Shown: positions 1-13,812, counted from the first letter of the stretch. The stretch is 64,000 bases of DNA from Aphelenchoides besseyi (GCA_024699855.1 JAMPIQ010000002.1:7130001-7194000); one strand, 5' to 3'. Program-made: numbers and translations. Notes: generated by a model not told the origin, from the letters alone.

Positions 1-3000
1 TGTCCAGTCAATCGTCAATTCGGAACATTTCATGCTAATCGGATCGAGTTTGATCATTCCATTCCACGTCAATGCATATAATGTGGGCGATGAGGGCTTA
101 TTCCAGATAAATTCGCTAACGATTGCAGTAACAGTTTGTGATTTGAGACAATCCAAGTGAAGACCCAAGTTTTGTTCTTTTCTTTTGTTTAGATTAAGAG
201 CAAACAAAGAGCCATTTTTAGCCAAGAGATACGCCGTACTAAAGTAGAATCAAGAGGAAGCTTTTTCCAATCTACCTACTTTGTAAACGGATCAAATACC
301 AATTGTTTGGCATCTTGAGCGCCCACGGACAAAGTAATCAACTACAAAGAATTCAGATTTATCAATTGTTGCGAAAAGATTTACTTGTTTTGGTATGACT
401 GTGCTTTGACTTTGAAAGTTCTCCAACGATATTTGAAGTAACTCTTGATTGCCGACAAGTAAAAGACGATTAGCTGAAACCAAGTGCACATTATATGGCG
501 TTATTTGATTGCTGTCAACAAACGAACAAACATACTTACCGACCCAATCACTGGTCATAGCGCTAATTTGTGATAAATCGCTGTTGATGGAAACTTTGTG
601 AAGAGTGTTCGCAACATCGTTAATATCCAAAAGCACTAGTGATGGTTGACTTGTGTCGGGTTCTTTTCGAATGGCGTACAATTCGTTACAAATAAAAGCG
701 ACACTATGATATTGATACTAAATGAAGAGCAATACAATTGAATGAACGTAGTGCTCTACCTGTGGAATTTGACGTTTTCTCCGCTGAATTTTCATTAGTT
801 CCACAGAAGAAACAGTTGGATTAGTATTAGCACCTGACCAGTTGTAAAGACTAAGAAGATCGCCCATCGAGTCAATTGTGAACAAACGAACAAGTGGTCG
901 AAAATCTAAAAACGTGGTAATAGACCTTCAACTGACAAGTTCTGAAGGCTTACCACTGCTGTCGATGGTCACTGGTTCAGAGAATGCGCCAATCAAATTT
1001 TGTTCATTTCGCGCCGCAACAGCACAATTCACACGACCGGATGTTGTTGATAAATAGAAAGCACGAGAATGTCGAGCCGTGACATTCGCATTAACAATCG
1101 GCTTCGTTGTTTCCTGTTCGTCAGTCACATTACAATTGACCACAAAGCCCAGCATTTCTCCATTCCACTCGACTGGTGCATCCCAAAACAGATCAATCAT
1201 TGCACGTGTACCATCAACAGTTCGCTGAAGATAAATGTTTGTTTAGTCACGAATAGCAAGAACTACTTGTTGAGTCACATAAATTTTCAGGTTAGTTGGC
1301 GAACTCGGTGGTTTTGTTGGAGCTATCAGCGTTGTTTTATTTGTTGAAACAATCAACCACGGTGTTACTGCGTCTATTTGAACGTCAAACTTCTGTTTGG
1401 ATCCCCATTTTTGAAGGATTGCAGCTGGAAGTGTATATTCAGGAGACATCGAAACATCAACTGTTCGTTCACCACCAAAACCATCTTGAAACAATTGAAT
1501 CTGAATTCGACAACATCGGGATGTTAATAGCGAATCGTTCAGTTACCTTATAAAGAACATTACCAGTGATTGTCGGCGTATTTAGTGACCATTTTAATTG
1601 AGTCCTCTCGGATTGAACGAATTCGATTTCATGTTCAAACTCAATATGTGAACTGTTGAGACTAGTTCTTCCTGGGCTCTCCGATAATTCACTCAAACTC
1701 ATAATAAACTGAACATCTTTGACTCCAAAGTTCAAGTTAAGATTGTTTAATCTTTGATCACATAGTCCGACCATTCCATCGGCTGTTACCAAAGCGATTC
1801 GATCACTGAGCATAGCTATTTGACGGATCCTATAAAGCGCGATAAAATTTGATCTCTAATAATTCGAAATACTTACGATGGAAATTTGTCTGTTTGTGCA
1901 AGTAAATGAGGGTCGTTATCTTCATCGTTGATTTTCAACGAGTGCAATTCCACAGTACCATTTGAATTTTGGAGCATGTAATAGAGAAGGCTTGTGGCAT
2001 CATCAGCAGCTATACCAATCACCGATGGACAGTTTTCATTAATACAATTGTACAACCTACAATAGGTTATTGGTTTTCAAGTTGCCTCAGAAACATACGT
2101 TTTTTGAAATGATGAAGTCAAACGATAGGCGGAGATTTGATAAGAAGATGCAACAAAAATAATTGCAAGCCGTGACATAATAGCCAAGTGGTTGACAGAT
2201 AGAAAGTTCAGTAGTTGAGTTTGACTGCTATTCTTCGTTAATCCCAAAATAGTACCATTCTGTGGCACCGATAAGTAAATAGTTCGTGAAAAAGAGTCGA
2301 AATCGATTATCATATTCCTTTCCAATGACTTCAGTCCATGATCTTCAATGTATTTACCGAAATATTGCAAAACATTAGGTGCTAAAACATAAGCATTTAA
2401 ATCATTAACATATATTCTAACCTTGAGGATGAACGATTTCATCTCCGAGTAGATTTATTGATTGAAGTGTTGAATCTACAGTTTTAGTATAAACAACTAG
2501 TCGTTCCAATTGATTTGGGGCTAAAGCACTGTTCGTTACGTTCGACCAATCTGAGCAAGTTCCGCCATTTGGAGAGCAAGCTCGAACTGCCGCTGTGTAT
2601 GATTGACTCGGTTCAACGGCGAAAGTGAATTCTGTTGAATTGAGATCGGTGTTCAACGCAATTTCACGTGTTCCCTCGGAGTTCACTATTGACACTCGAC
2701 ATTCGTAATGCAATTGGCGCCAATTTGAAGAGGCTAAAAGGAAATATTATCTCAGTTAAGAACGTTCACTTACATTGAAAGGGCATTGGTGTGGGAGCTT
2801 TCCACGAAACTTTTGCTTTTGAACTTCCTGTCAACAAAGAAATTCGATCGACTGTGCGCATTCGTGATGGCTGAGAGTAGTTACGTAGAATTGCAAGATC
2901 ACGAAAATGGGTCCCAAAACCACCGATGTACGTATTCAAATGAATTGCGTGGCTTTCCGGGTCAGTTTCTTCGGATTTTAGGCACGACTCCGTATTTTTC

Positions 3001-5142
3001 ATGAACAATGAAGAGGCAATGGAAGTCAATGGTTCGCCATTTGGCATCATCGTTGATGAACTCTCCACTTTAACGTTCGGTTGTTCAGTTGTTTTTTCTT
3101 CATCACCGCAATCTGTTGAAATCCAAAACAATCGACCGTTTAGTGTGGCTGAACGAACAACATGTCGGTACGAATCGCTGAGATCGACGTTTTCCCGTTC
3201 GTCTTTAATCGTACGATCAACAAGATCCATACTCAACAAACTTCCATTTCGTAAAACAGCAAGCAGACGTTGTTCTGTCGAATCAACTTCTAATGTCGAG
3301 ACGGGAGGAATCTCAGCTAAACGTCGGGTAATCGATAGAGCGTAAGTTTCTGGAGCATTGGGCGGAAACAAAGGTGTGGAAAAGGTATCGCCGTTATTTG
3401 TCGCATAATAAATGTACCTAAACTATCGGATTTGATTGTGTTCTCGATACACTGAAAAACGTACCCGTTGAAAGAGTCAATTGCGATTACTTGGATGAAT
3501 TGCAAGGATCCTGTTTCCAATCTTGTTGGTTGTTGACAATCTCGAATACCACAACGAATGATTCCTTTCATATCGCGAATAGCGTAGGCATTTTGTTGGA
3601 CATGATCAATGGCAATTTGAACAATTGGAGTACCGTCTGCAGTTCGAACTTCACGTTGGATTGTTGTCGAGTTTTCACCATTCAGATTAACGTATTGAAT
3701 CGAACCATCTGACAGACCAATTAACAGCTCATATACAGAGATCGATGCCATTGCTAAAGCTTATAAAATTTAATCAATGTCGCAACGTATTACCGGTAAT
3801 ATTTTGCATCGGCGGTAACATGAAAGGAATACTTCTTGGCTCGTTTAACATCGCGTAATCATTGAAATCAATGATTCGAATCAAATCGGTGCCATTGGTA
3901 GCAACCAAAGATGGTCGTTCGGTTCCATCACTTTCGACAAATTTCATTTCAATCGAAATCTTCAAGGTTGGGATTGATCGGTCATTGTCAGTAACGTCTT
4001 CGACCAACACCGTACAACAATTATCGACGGGCAGTTGACGAAAAAGATGACAAGACGACGATGTTTCCAGAGCTCTTAGCGGTTCTTCGTCTGTTTTCGA
4101 TTTCAATAGCAATCTGTAACAGAAGAACTAATAAAATGAAAACAAAGGTAGTTTGATGCACCGAAATTTCGTTGGCTTATCAGTGATGACGTTGGATTGT
4201 CGATCCGAATGCCAACAAATTGCGTAACTGTTCGATGTTATTTGCAACGAAGAAACCAATGTTGGAGCGCTTGGTTGTACCGGAAGACTGGAGAATGTTT
4301 GATGAAATGAAGGCGACGTAATCACAGAGTCACGCCAAATTGCTGCCAAACGAAAACGAACATCTGAACGCAAATCCTGTACGGGAACATAAACTGTGGC
4401 GAACAACTTCGGTTCGCGAAAAGCCTGAAATCGAAACCAATTACGTTTGTTGATTAAATACACTTACTTCCGAACTCAACACTGTCCATCGCCATCCGGT
4501 TTTGGTTGATGAACTTTGAGCATACCAACGCATATTTGATGCCAAAATCTCCTTCAACGTTTGTTCGTGTGTTTGATCAAAAGACCAATTGAGATGAATG
4601 CCTTGAGTTGGATCCAAATCCGCTTCTACGGAAACTTGATTAATTAAACCTAAAGAGAACACTATGCACAGTAAAGTAAACCGAAATCATACGTTGAATT
4701 TGATTGAGAAATACATCAGAGATTGCCCGACAACCTTGTTTGCAACTGGACAATATCCCCGAAGTAGCACAACGAGAATCACAATTCGAAGTTTCATCCA
4801 AATCCGTGCAACCCAAACGGCACTAAAATCCAATTTTGTCTTTTTCATGCATGAAACGTCAACAAACTCACAGAATTTACATGACAACTGAAGTCGCATT
4901 CACTAGTCAACGTTTCATTCGACCACGATAATTCGTAGTTGGTAAGTGGAAAAGCCTGAAAAACATGATGAGCACCGAACTAAACTGCGACCAATTACTA
5001 TGTTTCGATCTATGCATTGCTCTTGACAAGATTGTAAAGAGCTAGACGAAATTGTGCTCGATATCAAACCAAACCTAATTGTGAATAAAAAGATCCAAAC
5101 GTTTAATCGATGGAATGTGACGACGAAATGCCATCCGGGCAT
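1..5142 (-). CDS. ROS1/Sevenless-type receptor tyrosine kinase, N-terminal extracellular part (partial)
   Basis: I read this as the ectodomain of a ROS1/Sevenless receptor tyrosine kinase, a single-pass plasma-membrane receptor. The proposed start at 5142 gives a hydrophobic signal segment. It is followed by a Cys-rich module spread over three small exons (CQEQC, SECDFSC, CRLGC, NCDSRC), as in the ROS1 N terminus. The rest alternates fibronectin III repeats (for example VSWKAPTPMPFQC near 2770, LHYECRVSI near 2700, the repeat with WSNVTNS near 2530) with six-bladed YWTD-like propeller segments (for example 3317-3751 and 2077-2442). About 15 short exons keep frame across GT-AG introns. Neither the transmembrane segment nor the kinase domain is in the window; both should lie beyond position 1. 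The family call rests on domain order, not on the kinase. Confidence 0.75.
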
Positions 5143-6771
5143 CACTCGCGAATCTTGTTGTTTGACCTTATGTTGTGTTCGTAGCAAATTGCTCGATCTT
5201 AAACTCAAACTCTTGAAATACAAAGTGATGGAGATCGCGTTATCAATTTGGCATTTTTCACCAAAAACTTTCCAGCGTAACAACCGAAATTCGGCTCCAA
5301 ATTACTGCGGACTGTAATAGAACAAAAGGAGTCTATTTAAACTCCACGTAATCACCAGTCACGGACATAAAAGACGGTCGAGCGCAAAGGAAATTGACCG
5401 CAGACGCGCGAAAACGATCAAATTCGGTCGCTTGAAAGCAATTTGATTGAAATCAAAACTGACGAGAACGATCGAATTCAAAGTGCTTGAGAGCAGACCA
5501 TCAGATAACTTTTAAAATCGTTCTCATAACCATTCGAATACAATCCAATCATGATTCCTAGCCGAGTGGGTATCAATTACTTTAGTGGTTTCATGTGATC
5601 GTTCTCGAATCTCTAGGATTGTTGTTTAGGCTAAAGTCCGTGGAATGTTGCGGAAAAGAAAGAACAACAACCTTCTCTTAAAACCCAAAGTAAAAGCATT
5701 CGAAATTAAGTTGCAGAATTGTTGTCGCAAAAACAGCGAAATATTCGGCAACAATGAGTCATGAGCTCCTGTCGAGTTGCGCGATTTCAATCCGCCATAA
5801 AGCAGTGGGTTAGTTCCAACCCGGATATTCACGTCGAAATATTGAAAACAAAAAGCGGGTATCTAATTGAGAACTGAACTCAAGCCTTTTGATCGACTTC
5901 AATCATTGCGCTTCTCGTCCACTTTTGTATGGCGGCGATTTACGAAAGTTACGCACACTCTCGGTCCATCTTTCAAGGGCCAGCGGTAAAATCGCCGCTC
6001 TGACGCATCGACACGTACAAACGAGCGGTTTGAACTTTTAGCGCTCTAACACGCTGAACGAGATAACACACAAGGTATTCACCTGATTGGAATTCATTTC
6101 AAGCTATGACTTGTTTTTATGAAAAAGAACCGTTTAAGTACTCGAACTCACGTACGAGACCGTTGGACAATTCGCGCACTAACCGAAAACAACGTCAAAC
6201 AATCCCGAGACACCTGAATGAGTGCAAGCAACGAACTCTCACGGCGCCTGAAGTAAAAGAGCGCGACAGAAATTTGCGTAAACGTGTTCATACAACTTGC
6301 AACACAATAATCATGCAAATAAAAGACAAAAAGCAAATGCCAACAAGCATTGTGACCTTGAACGAACGTTTAAGATTTGTGGCTGAAAAGGGCGATCAGC
6401 TCTTCCGTCGCGTGTTGCGCCTAACGAATGCAAAAGAGTGATCATCGAACTTGATTAACATTACCAGTTGTAAAACATCATCATAATTGAGTGGCAGTAG
6501 ATATAACAACAGAACATTATAATGCGAATCAGGAACCTAGTGAATACACTGAAGACCTTTTACTGCATGACCACGTTGAAATGACTGACCATGTGGTAGA
6601 GGTCTTCGGATCACAAGAGCAAAAGGCGGTAAACACAATAAAAGTTCAGGTCGCGGCCATTCAACGACTATCGAGATCTTGGAGGTCAAAGTGGTCGATG
6701 ATCTTAAATTTATTCTGAATTGTTCCACTACAACTATTGACATTTAAATCATTTCGTTAGGAGTGACGGAC
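5143..6771. other. Intergenic stretch with two weak open frames
   Basis: This is the region between the divergent ROS1-like and MCFD2-like genes and probably holds both promoters. Two plus-strand open frames exist, 6106-6441 (basic, ending in LTNAKE) and 6491-6718. I could not join them with a convincing donor and acceptor, and neither matches a family I know. They may be exons of a small unrecognised gene or chance frames; I do not call them as genes. Confidence 0.4.
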
Positions 6772-7519
6772 ATGTTCTTAATATTGCTTGTGAGTTTACC
6801 GTTGTATTTTTGTCGAGTAGAATCAACTTCCTATTATCCTTCTGAAAACAGTTTGCACAACTGCAGTCATGAGGCCTTTGGTTATGAAGTGAATTCAGTT
6901 CTTTCAGAATTTGTTTCTCGTTATTAAAACCTCTGATCGATGTTAATTCTCACGGTTTCTGTTGTTTTTCTTTTATCCCAGATTCATGATTTTGTTCAAT
7001 CTCAAGTGCATTATCCAATTCCACCAACTACCACTCCACACGGACGTAAGTTCTATTACAATTTTTGACTTCAGAATCCGAGTGTTTGCAGACATTCACG
7101 GTCGTTTTGGTTCAAAAGACGAAATCAACGACATCGAGTAGGAGAGTTTAATGGAAGTAAAAGCTGAATTTATAGGCACCTTAAACTGCATATCGAAGAC
7201 AAAATCGAGGTCAAAAAAGACACGTTTGATCCCACTCATAGCAAGTTTCATTACTTCAATCTGCACAATTTGAATAAGGACGGTTACATTGATGGGTTAG
7301 AACTAATGAAAGGTAAACAGAGACTATTGCATAAAACACAAGTGTGTTTTGAAAGGCATAACTCATGGCCATGATGGAACCCCTTTACAAAGTCCAATGT
7401 CGGATTCGGAGATTGAGTTGATGGTCGATCAGGTACTACAAGACTTCGATAAAGACGGCAACGGACTTGTCAGTTATTCGGAGTACGCTGCTCACGCGGA
7501 GCGAGAAATGCAATCCTAA
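6772..7519 (+). CDS. MCFD2: MCFD2-like secreted EF-hand protein (ER cargo-receptor subunit)
   Basis: MCFD2 is a soluble luminal EF-hand protein that binds the lectin LMAN1/ERGIC-53 and helps export glycoproteins from the ER. The start at 6772 gives a signal peptide (MFLILLVSLPLYFC). Five exons are joined by short introns. The body contains HIHGRFGSKDEINDIEHLK, aligning with the region before the first EF hand of MCFD2, then EF hand 1 (NKDGYIDGLELMKGITHGH) and EF hand 2 (DKDGNGLVSYSEY), and it ends soon after (EREMQS). EF loop 1 begins with Asn where Asp is usual; loop 2 is canonical. The ITH segment after EF hand 1 is typical of MCFD2. CGREF1 is the alternative family member. The junction of exon 1 to exon 2 (near 6890-6981) is the least certain. 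Confidence 0.8.
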
Positions 7520-7856
7520 CGAATTTTATTGTGTTAAATGGCTCCATAGAACTTTTTCCATTTATGTTCTGATAAAACATTTAATGTTCTGCACAATTGA
7601 TATTCTACCAATTCTCGACCAATGAATCTGTTCAATTACATCTATTGCTGCAAGTGTGATGTTATCATCTTGTAGCCAATCAGCTATTTTTCTGATCCGA
7701 TGAAGTTAAAGAACCTTTCGTTTAAAGAACAAAAATCGATGAAATGATTCTGAGACCACAAATGAAATATCCTTGGCGCTAAATTGCGAAGAATTTTTGC
7801 TTGTGCTAATTGTTACAAGTTCGTTTGTTTGTCGGAACGGTGCTCTTTGGTGCAAA

Positions 7857-10258
7857 ATGGACGGCGGAATGATCGACGATTCGGCCGACACGTTAACTTT
7901 CTTGCCGCTGTAAGTTTTGTTTTTGATTGGAACTAAATTCTAAGATTGCTGAAACACGAGTTATGGTTTGCAGAGGTTCCGGACAAGAAGTTGGACGTTC
8001 ATGTCATTATCTCACGTTCAAAGACAAGAGAATTATGGTAAGTGAGCAGATTCTGCAAACGCTTTTGAACTTGTTGTTTAGTTGGACTGTGGAATTCATC
8101 CCGGAATGCACGACTTTGCTGCTTTGCCATTCGTCGATTTGATCGATGCGGAGAGTTTAGATCTTCTGCTCATCACTCATTTTCATTTGGATCATTGCGG
8201 AGCGTTGCCATGGCTGTTAAACAAGACCGGATTTCGTGGACGTTGTTTCATGACACATGCTACAAAAGCCATTTACCGAATGCTATTGGGTGATTACATT
8301 AAAGTACGCGAATGCAATCCTTAATGTTCATCAGCTAGTTTAGATGTCGAAGTACGGTGGTCGACAGGAAAAAACGATCTTCACAGAAGCGGAATTGGAG
8401 AAGAGTATGGACAAAATCGAGGTTTGTATTTTGATTTTGTTTGATCTGCAAGTTCTATTAGGCTATCAACTTTCATGAAGAAAAAGAAGTGAATGGAATT
8501 CGGTTTCGACCGTATGTTGCCGGACACGTGCTTGGAGCAGCGATGTTCTTAATTGAAATTGCCGGAGTTCGTATTCTCTACACCGGTGACTTTTCCTGCT
8601 TGGAGACACGGCATCTCTGTGGTGCTGAGATTCCACAAGTTAATTTGGATATTTTGATTTCCGTAAGTTTTATCGACTTTCACTTAAAATGGCATTCAGG
8701 AAGCAACATACGGAACTCAAGTGCACGAAAGCCGAGAAAACCGAGAAAAACGGTAAGTGGAATTGAACATCTAAACGTTACGATTGTTTTCAGATTCACA
8801 AGCACAGTTCACGAGATTGTTGGCCGTGGCGGACGTTGTCTAATTCCCGCATTTGCAGTTGGTCCCGCACAGGAGTTGCTGTTGATCTTAGACGAGTATT
8901 GGGAGAAGCATCCTGAATTGCATGAAATTCCAATTTACTGTACGTTTTACTTTTAGGCTTCTTTGAATGATTGTATTTGTAGATGCCAGTGCATTGGCTA
9001 AGAAGTGTATTTCTGTTTATCAACAATTCGTCAGCAGTATGAACAAAAGAATTCAAAAACAAATCACGATGAACAACCCGTTTGTTTTCAAACACATTGA
9101 GAATCTTAAAGTTTGTCTCGTTTCACATTTAGCACCCTTTGCTGTTGATTTAGAGTATGGAGCATTTTGATGACCTAGGTCCGTGTGTTGTTTTGGCAAG
9201 TCCGGGAATGTTACAAAACGGTTTGAGTCGAGAACTATTCGAAAAGTGGTGTACGGATGCTAAGAATGGATGCATCATTGCTGGATATTGCGTTGAAGGA
9301 ACATTGGCACGGCACATTCTTTCCGAACCTGAGGAAATCGTTGCAATAGCCGGCCACAAACTACCGATGCGCTTGCAAGTTACGTACATTAGTTTCTCAG
9401 CTCACGCGGACTATGCACAAACCTCGAACTTTGTTCACAAGTTGAAACCGGCACATTTGGTAACGAATGACAAGAGACTTTTTTACAGGAATTTCAGATT
9501 CTCGTTCACGGTGAGATGAACGAAATGAATCGACTAAAAGCCGCAATTGTTCGACAATACGAGGGTAATGATGTTGAATCAAAAATTGAGGTCCATAACC
9601 CACGAAACACCGAATCTCTGAATCTTTTCTTTCGTGGTCAGAAAACTGCAAAAGTCGTGGGCGAGTTGGCTATGAAAACTCCAGAAGATCAAGATATCAT
9701 TAGTGGAATTCTGTTACGTCGAAATTATAATATCCAAATACTGATGCCGTCAGATTTGAACGTCTACAGCGAACTATCGACTTCAACTTTAACTCAACGA
9801 CTGGGTCTTTTTTATGACGGGAACTTGGATCTGCTAATCTACAATTTGGTCCAATTAACCGACAAGGATTACGAATTAAGTCCGCTGGAAAACACTTCAA
9901 AAGGTCCCATGCACGTGATCAAAGTTTTCGATGTGAGTAACATTTGAATGGACTTTTAATGTTGATGTTTAGAGCAAAGTAAAACTGTTGTATTACACCG
10001 AGCGTAACGTTATTGTGATGGAATGGACCTCGACACCGGTGACCGACATGTACTCCGATGCGATCATGTCAGCGATTCTTCAGGCGCAGATCAATCCGAT
10101 TCCAATCAAACGTGGGTTGTCAGCTTGTGATCTTAAGGCGTTGAAATTGTTTAGATCTTCCTGCTAATCTCAAAGAAGAAATCAGAGAAACGATAAGCAA
10201 ACAAGAAGCTTCGGCGACGGGGATCGCAGTTAAATCCGACTCCATGGAAACTGATTAA
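7857..10258 (+). CDS. CPSF3: Cleavage and polyadenylation specificity factor subunit 3 (CPSF-73)
   Basis: CPSF3 is the zinc-dependent endonuclease that cuts pre-mRNA before polyadenylation and processes histone mRNA, within the nuclear CPSF complex. The metallo-beta-lactamase/beta-CASP signature is complete: [11 protein letters not shown], the HxHxDH motif in [12 protein letters not shown] (near 8180), [16 protein letters not shown], the beta-CASP segment [11 protein letters not shown] and the last metal ligand in SFSAHADYA (near 9400). The C-terminal CPSF73-100 domain follows, and the protein ends KSDSMETD. Start [13 protein letters not shown] at 7857 is spliced to [13 protein letters not shown]. 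Introns are about 40-60 nt. The gene follows MCFD2 on the same strand at about 340 nt and converges on SUZ12. All catalytic residues I could check are present, so it should be active. Confidence 0.95.
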
Positions 10259-10404
10259 ATGAATTTGTTTTTGTTGTATTCGATCATTTCTTATTGTTCT
10301 GCAATTGAATTTATTCGACACATACTAACTAATAAGAAGAAGATCAATGGCCGTAAGGTTTCACCGTAGAATAACGAGGATATCGATAAGGAAAATAACA
10401 GTTA

Positions 10405-10418
10405 TTTATTGAAATAAA
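10405..10418. terminator. Back-to-back AATAAA poly(A) signals for converging CPSF3 and SUZ12
   Basis: TTTATT at 10405-10410 (AATAAA on the minus strand) lies directly beside AATAAA at 10413-10418 on the plus strand. The site is about 155 nt past the CPSF3 stop and about 95 nt past the SUZ12 stop, so each gene could use its own hexamer and the 3' UTRs would overlap slightly. This is a motif call only. Confidence 0.5.
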
Positions 10419-10507
10419 TTATTTGAACTTAAAATTATTTAACGACTAGAAACAAAGTCAATTACAGTTGCAGAAAGAAGTTTTGGGTCAAAACAGAAAG
10501 TCGAGTA

Positions 10508-13500
10508 TCATTGCCATTCCAATACTTTACGCGTCCATTTACGACAAAAATGCCAGATCGCTTGTAGCTGCTTTTCGGATGCAAATTGGTAACGACAAAC
10601 AAGATCGTCGTAGAAATCGACGGGAACTTGAGTTGGCTCCAGAACTTCTGGTCGTTGAAGTAAATTTATTGGTGTTGTAGTTTGAAATCGGCGTTTTTTG
10701 TCCCCTAAAACTACATCTGTACTCAAAAAGTAACTACTCGGTTACCTTCGTCTTCATTGTTTACACTTGGTGGTGTCATTTCGCCTTCAACGTCCTCTCG
10801 AAGTCGTCTCGGTCTTGTAAATCGAACGCCGCCTTCCAATGTCATTCGTTTTCGCGAAGTTCCGCCTTCACGCGAATTGTCTTCATCTGTAGTTGCGGCT
10901 GATGCTTCCCGACTATTCCACGAGTACGATGAGCCGGCAATGCTTATTGGATTGCACTTCTTTCCTCCCTTCTTGTTGTTCATAATTTCAATTTGAATCG
11001 GTCGTTGAGTTTCCAAGGTTCGAAGCTCGTTATGAACGAAATGCTTGGGATCGGCGCGCGGATCATAGCCGGGGCCATGTTTTAGTCGAGCCAAAATGTC
11101 GAACCACTCTGCTTTCCGCAAGTTCCCACTCTTTATTAGATTGCATAGATGTGTGCAATACTGCATGTAAATGGGCGGCTTCAATAAAAGTTCCCTTTCT
11201 TCTTGAACCAAAATAACCTAAAAAGCAATAAAAGCAACTATCTTTGCCAATTAACTTACATTCCAACCATATGATTGGTGCGGCATAAGCAAACAACGGA
11301 AACTCGAGTGAAATTCACTCAACAAAGTCAACATCGCTTTTTCGTTTTCGTTCACATCCACATACTCTCGGATTCGACGTTTGTGAGTGAGTTTTTTGAA
11401 CGGCGGATGAGCAGATGTATAACGTCGAGTATGAAAATGCGGATCCAACCACTCGGAATCTCCACCAAAAGTTCCACTAAAACAAGGTAACTTAAGGGTA
11501 TTATTAGATAGTAATTATATAACAAAAGGTATCTTAACAATAAAAACGACCCAAACTATGATTTTTACGCGACGTTCACGCGAACAAAACGTCCCCAACT
11601 TACTCGTTATACCGATTACGATACTCAAAAGCGTCCAATCGTTGCGGTGGTGGATATTGACGGATATATCGAGCCAAATTCGGAACAACCAAAATCAACG
11701 GCTGTCGATTCCACGCTTCCGGAATTCGTTTGACTTTTGCTCCCATTCGAACAACCGAAAGTCGTTTCACGAAATGTCGACTCGTATCAAATTCGTGAAC
11801 TCCGTTGTAGTTACGATTCAAACTGACAATCAAACCCGGACATTGCACCTGCGACAAATTCAAATGAAATGAATTGGCACTTTGGTTCGAACGTCTTTTA
11901 GACCCGTGTTCTGATTTTATGGGGGATTGCGTTGTGTTGGGAGGAACTTCGTTTGTTGGAATAAGATTCTTCTGTAAATATGTTCAACGAGATTGACAAG
12001 AGCAGAGTTGAAACCTACGCAAAAACGAAAAGATAGCCGCGGATGAGTTGCACTTAAATGGTAAAGTAGAGATACAAAGGTTGGAAAACTGCAACGGTAT
12101 TTTGGATTGCAGATCGCACAATAATTTCCGGTAAAACGGAAAATATCAGCTGGAGGAGGATCGGTCAATGAGGCCAAGTAGGCGGATGTACCGGCCGTTT
12201 TATTTTCGTCCATTGTTGGCTGAACATTTGTGTACAAATGTAAAAATGAAAGTCAAGTTACCGTTTCAAAGATACTGTCACTCATTCGAAAACACCATGC
12301 TAAACGCTTTGGAAATGGTGCATTCAACATTTCGTGTTGAAACTGTCGCGGCACGATTCCTAAGATTCCTCCACGATCTTGAACGGGAGGATTGACGAGT
12401 GTTGAATGTGGTGTGGAGGCTCTCGATGAGACTACAGAAGAAGCTGAAGAGTTCATTGGTGAAGCTTGTACTCGAACAGCATTTCTATTCAATTGCTTTC
12501 TGACAGCGCGCATCAAATAAGTGGATATTGGTTGAGAGCTCGCCGCAATACCAATACTATCAGTTGATGGCTTGATTTGATGTTGACTAGGAGCCGGGGT
12601 TGCACGAGTAGAATTTGCGTTTGACGGTACTGTCGAAACTGCATCAACGTCGTCGACAAAAACTTCCAAACGAAGAAACGGATGACGACCGGGTTGTTGT
12701 GCTCGTTTTAGTATACGACGCGTCAATACGACATCTTGCAACCAACGCGGATCGTCTACATTGATGTTCAATTCATTGATTGAACTGAAATATGCTTTGA
12801 ACAACAGTTTGGGATACTTCACTTACACTAATGCAATTTGCACTCGACCTTCTCGTACTGAATGTCCTTCTGATCCTTCACGTGCTACCGATATTTTGGT
12901 CGCTCCAAACAGGATTTTTGGTTCAGGTTGTGAAGTAGGCGGATGATCGGGATCGGCGATTAAACGTAGTTCTGATTGAGCTGCTTGTCGTGCCGGAACT
13001 GATCGCAGTCGACGACCACCACTCACGGAAATCCCGTCCGGCCGAACTTCGACTTTTAAAATCAGATAATCGTAACTGAAATTCAACGAATAAACAAATT
13101 TCGATATTATTGCAATGAGTACCGTAGTTTAACACCTGTCGGTAAATCGGGTGTGAAGTTTGGCAGATCGATGTCAACTTTAAGGTCCTCATTGAGTTTC
13201 ATGTGAAAGTGAGCTCCGGCAACGATCGACTGAAAACTTGCAGTTTACTGATTTACAATTAAAAAGACAACTAACAGTTGGAGTGAAAGTACCGTCTTGT
13301 TCACGAGCATGATACAACTGAATATCGGCAAAATCGTAGTCGGTACTTCCGTCAAGAAAATTGAATCGATAGAATGATAACGATGGACATAACAACGATT
13401 TGGAGAGTTGATTGTTGTCGTACATGAAAGATGGCGACTCAAAAGGCTCGTTCTTAACATTTGGAGACTAAAAAGACAAAATCAACAGCGATTCTCGTAT

Positions 13501-13812
13501 TTGTGATTACCTTTTCCGTCGACAAAAACTTTACATCTGGACGCATGTAGTGGAGATTTCGACGCAAAAACGGCATATATTTTGGACGTCTTGAATTGGC
13601 ATTTTGCTTATCTGGCTGAGTCATATAAGTGTACAGATTGAGAACATCTAAAGCACAAATACTAACATCAAATCAAATATCAATATACCTTTCATTTTAC
13701 ATCGAAATGAATCCAATTGGACGTTTGTCGGTGCCACATAGGGATTGTCGTAGCTGTGATTTAGAGACTCACTCGAACGTGGACTCTTGTTCGTCGTGTG
13801 TTTCCCAACCAT
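10508..13812 (-). CDS. SUZ12: Polycomb protein SUZ12 (PRC2 subunit)
   Basis: SUZ12 is the scaffold of the histone H3K27 methyltransferase PRC2. Near the N terminus RRPKYMPFLRRNLHYM resembles the SUZ12 segment around IYRFLRTRN. A single zinc finger (YCAICNPKYRC, then HLSATHPRLSF, near 12050-12120) matches the SUZ12 C2H2 finger. The VEFS box follows: HFHTRRYTSAHPPF, then IREYVDVNENEKAMLTLL, a close match to the DVNEGEK core, then an alpha-helical part near 11100-11200. The protein continues for well over 100 residues past the VEFS box with a charged, Ser/Pro-rich tail and a final segment ending KVLEWQ. That tail is absent from vertebrate SUZ12. Start at 13812 is the first Met of the first exon I could link; an upstream exon is possible. 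Confidence 0.85.

Noticed and set aside
4687..4899. A signal-peptide-like frame (MKLRIVILVVLLRGYC) that might start the ROS1-like gene
   Set aside because: The overlapping frame gives CRLGCTDLDETSNCDSRC and fits the splice phases on both sides, so the hydrophobic reading is a shadow.
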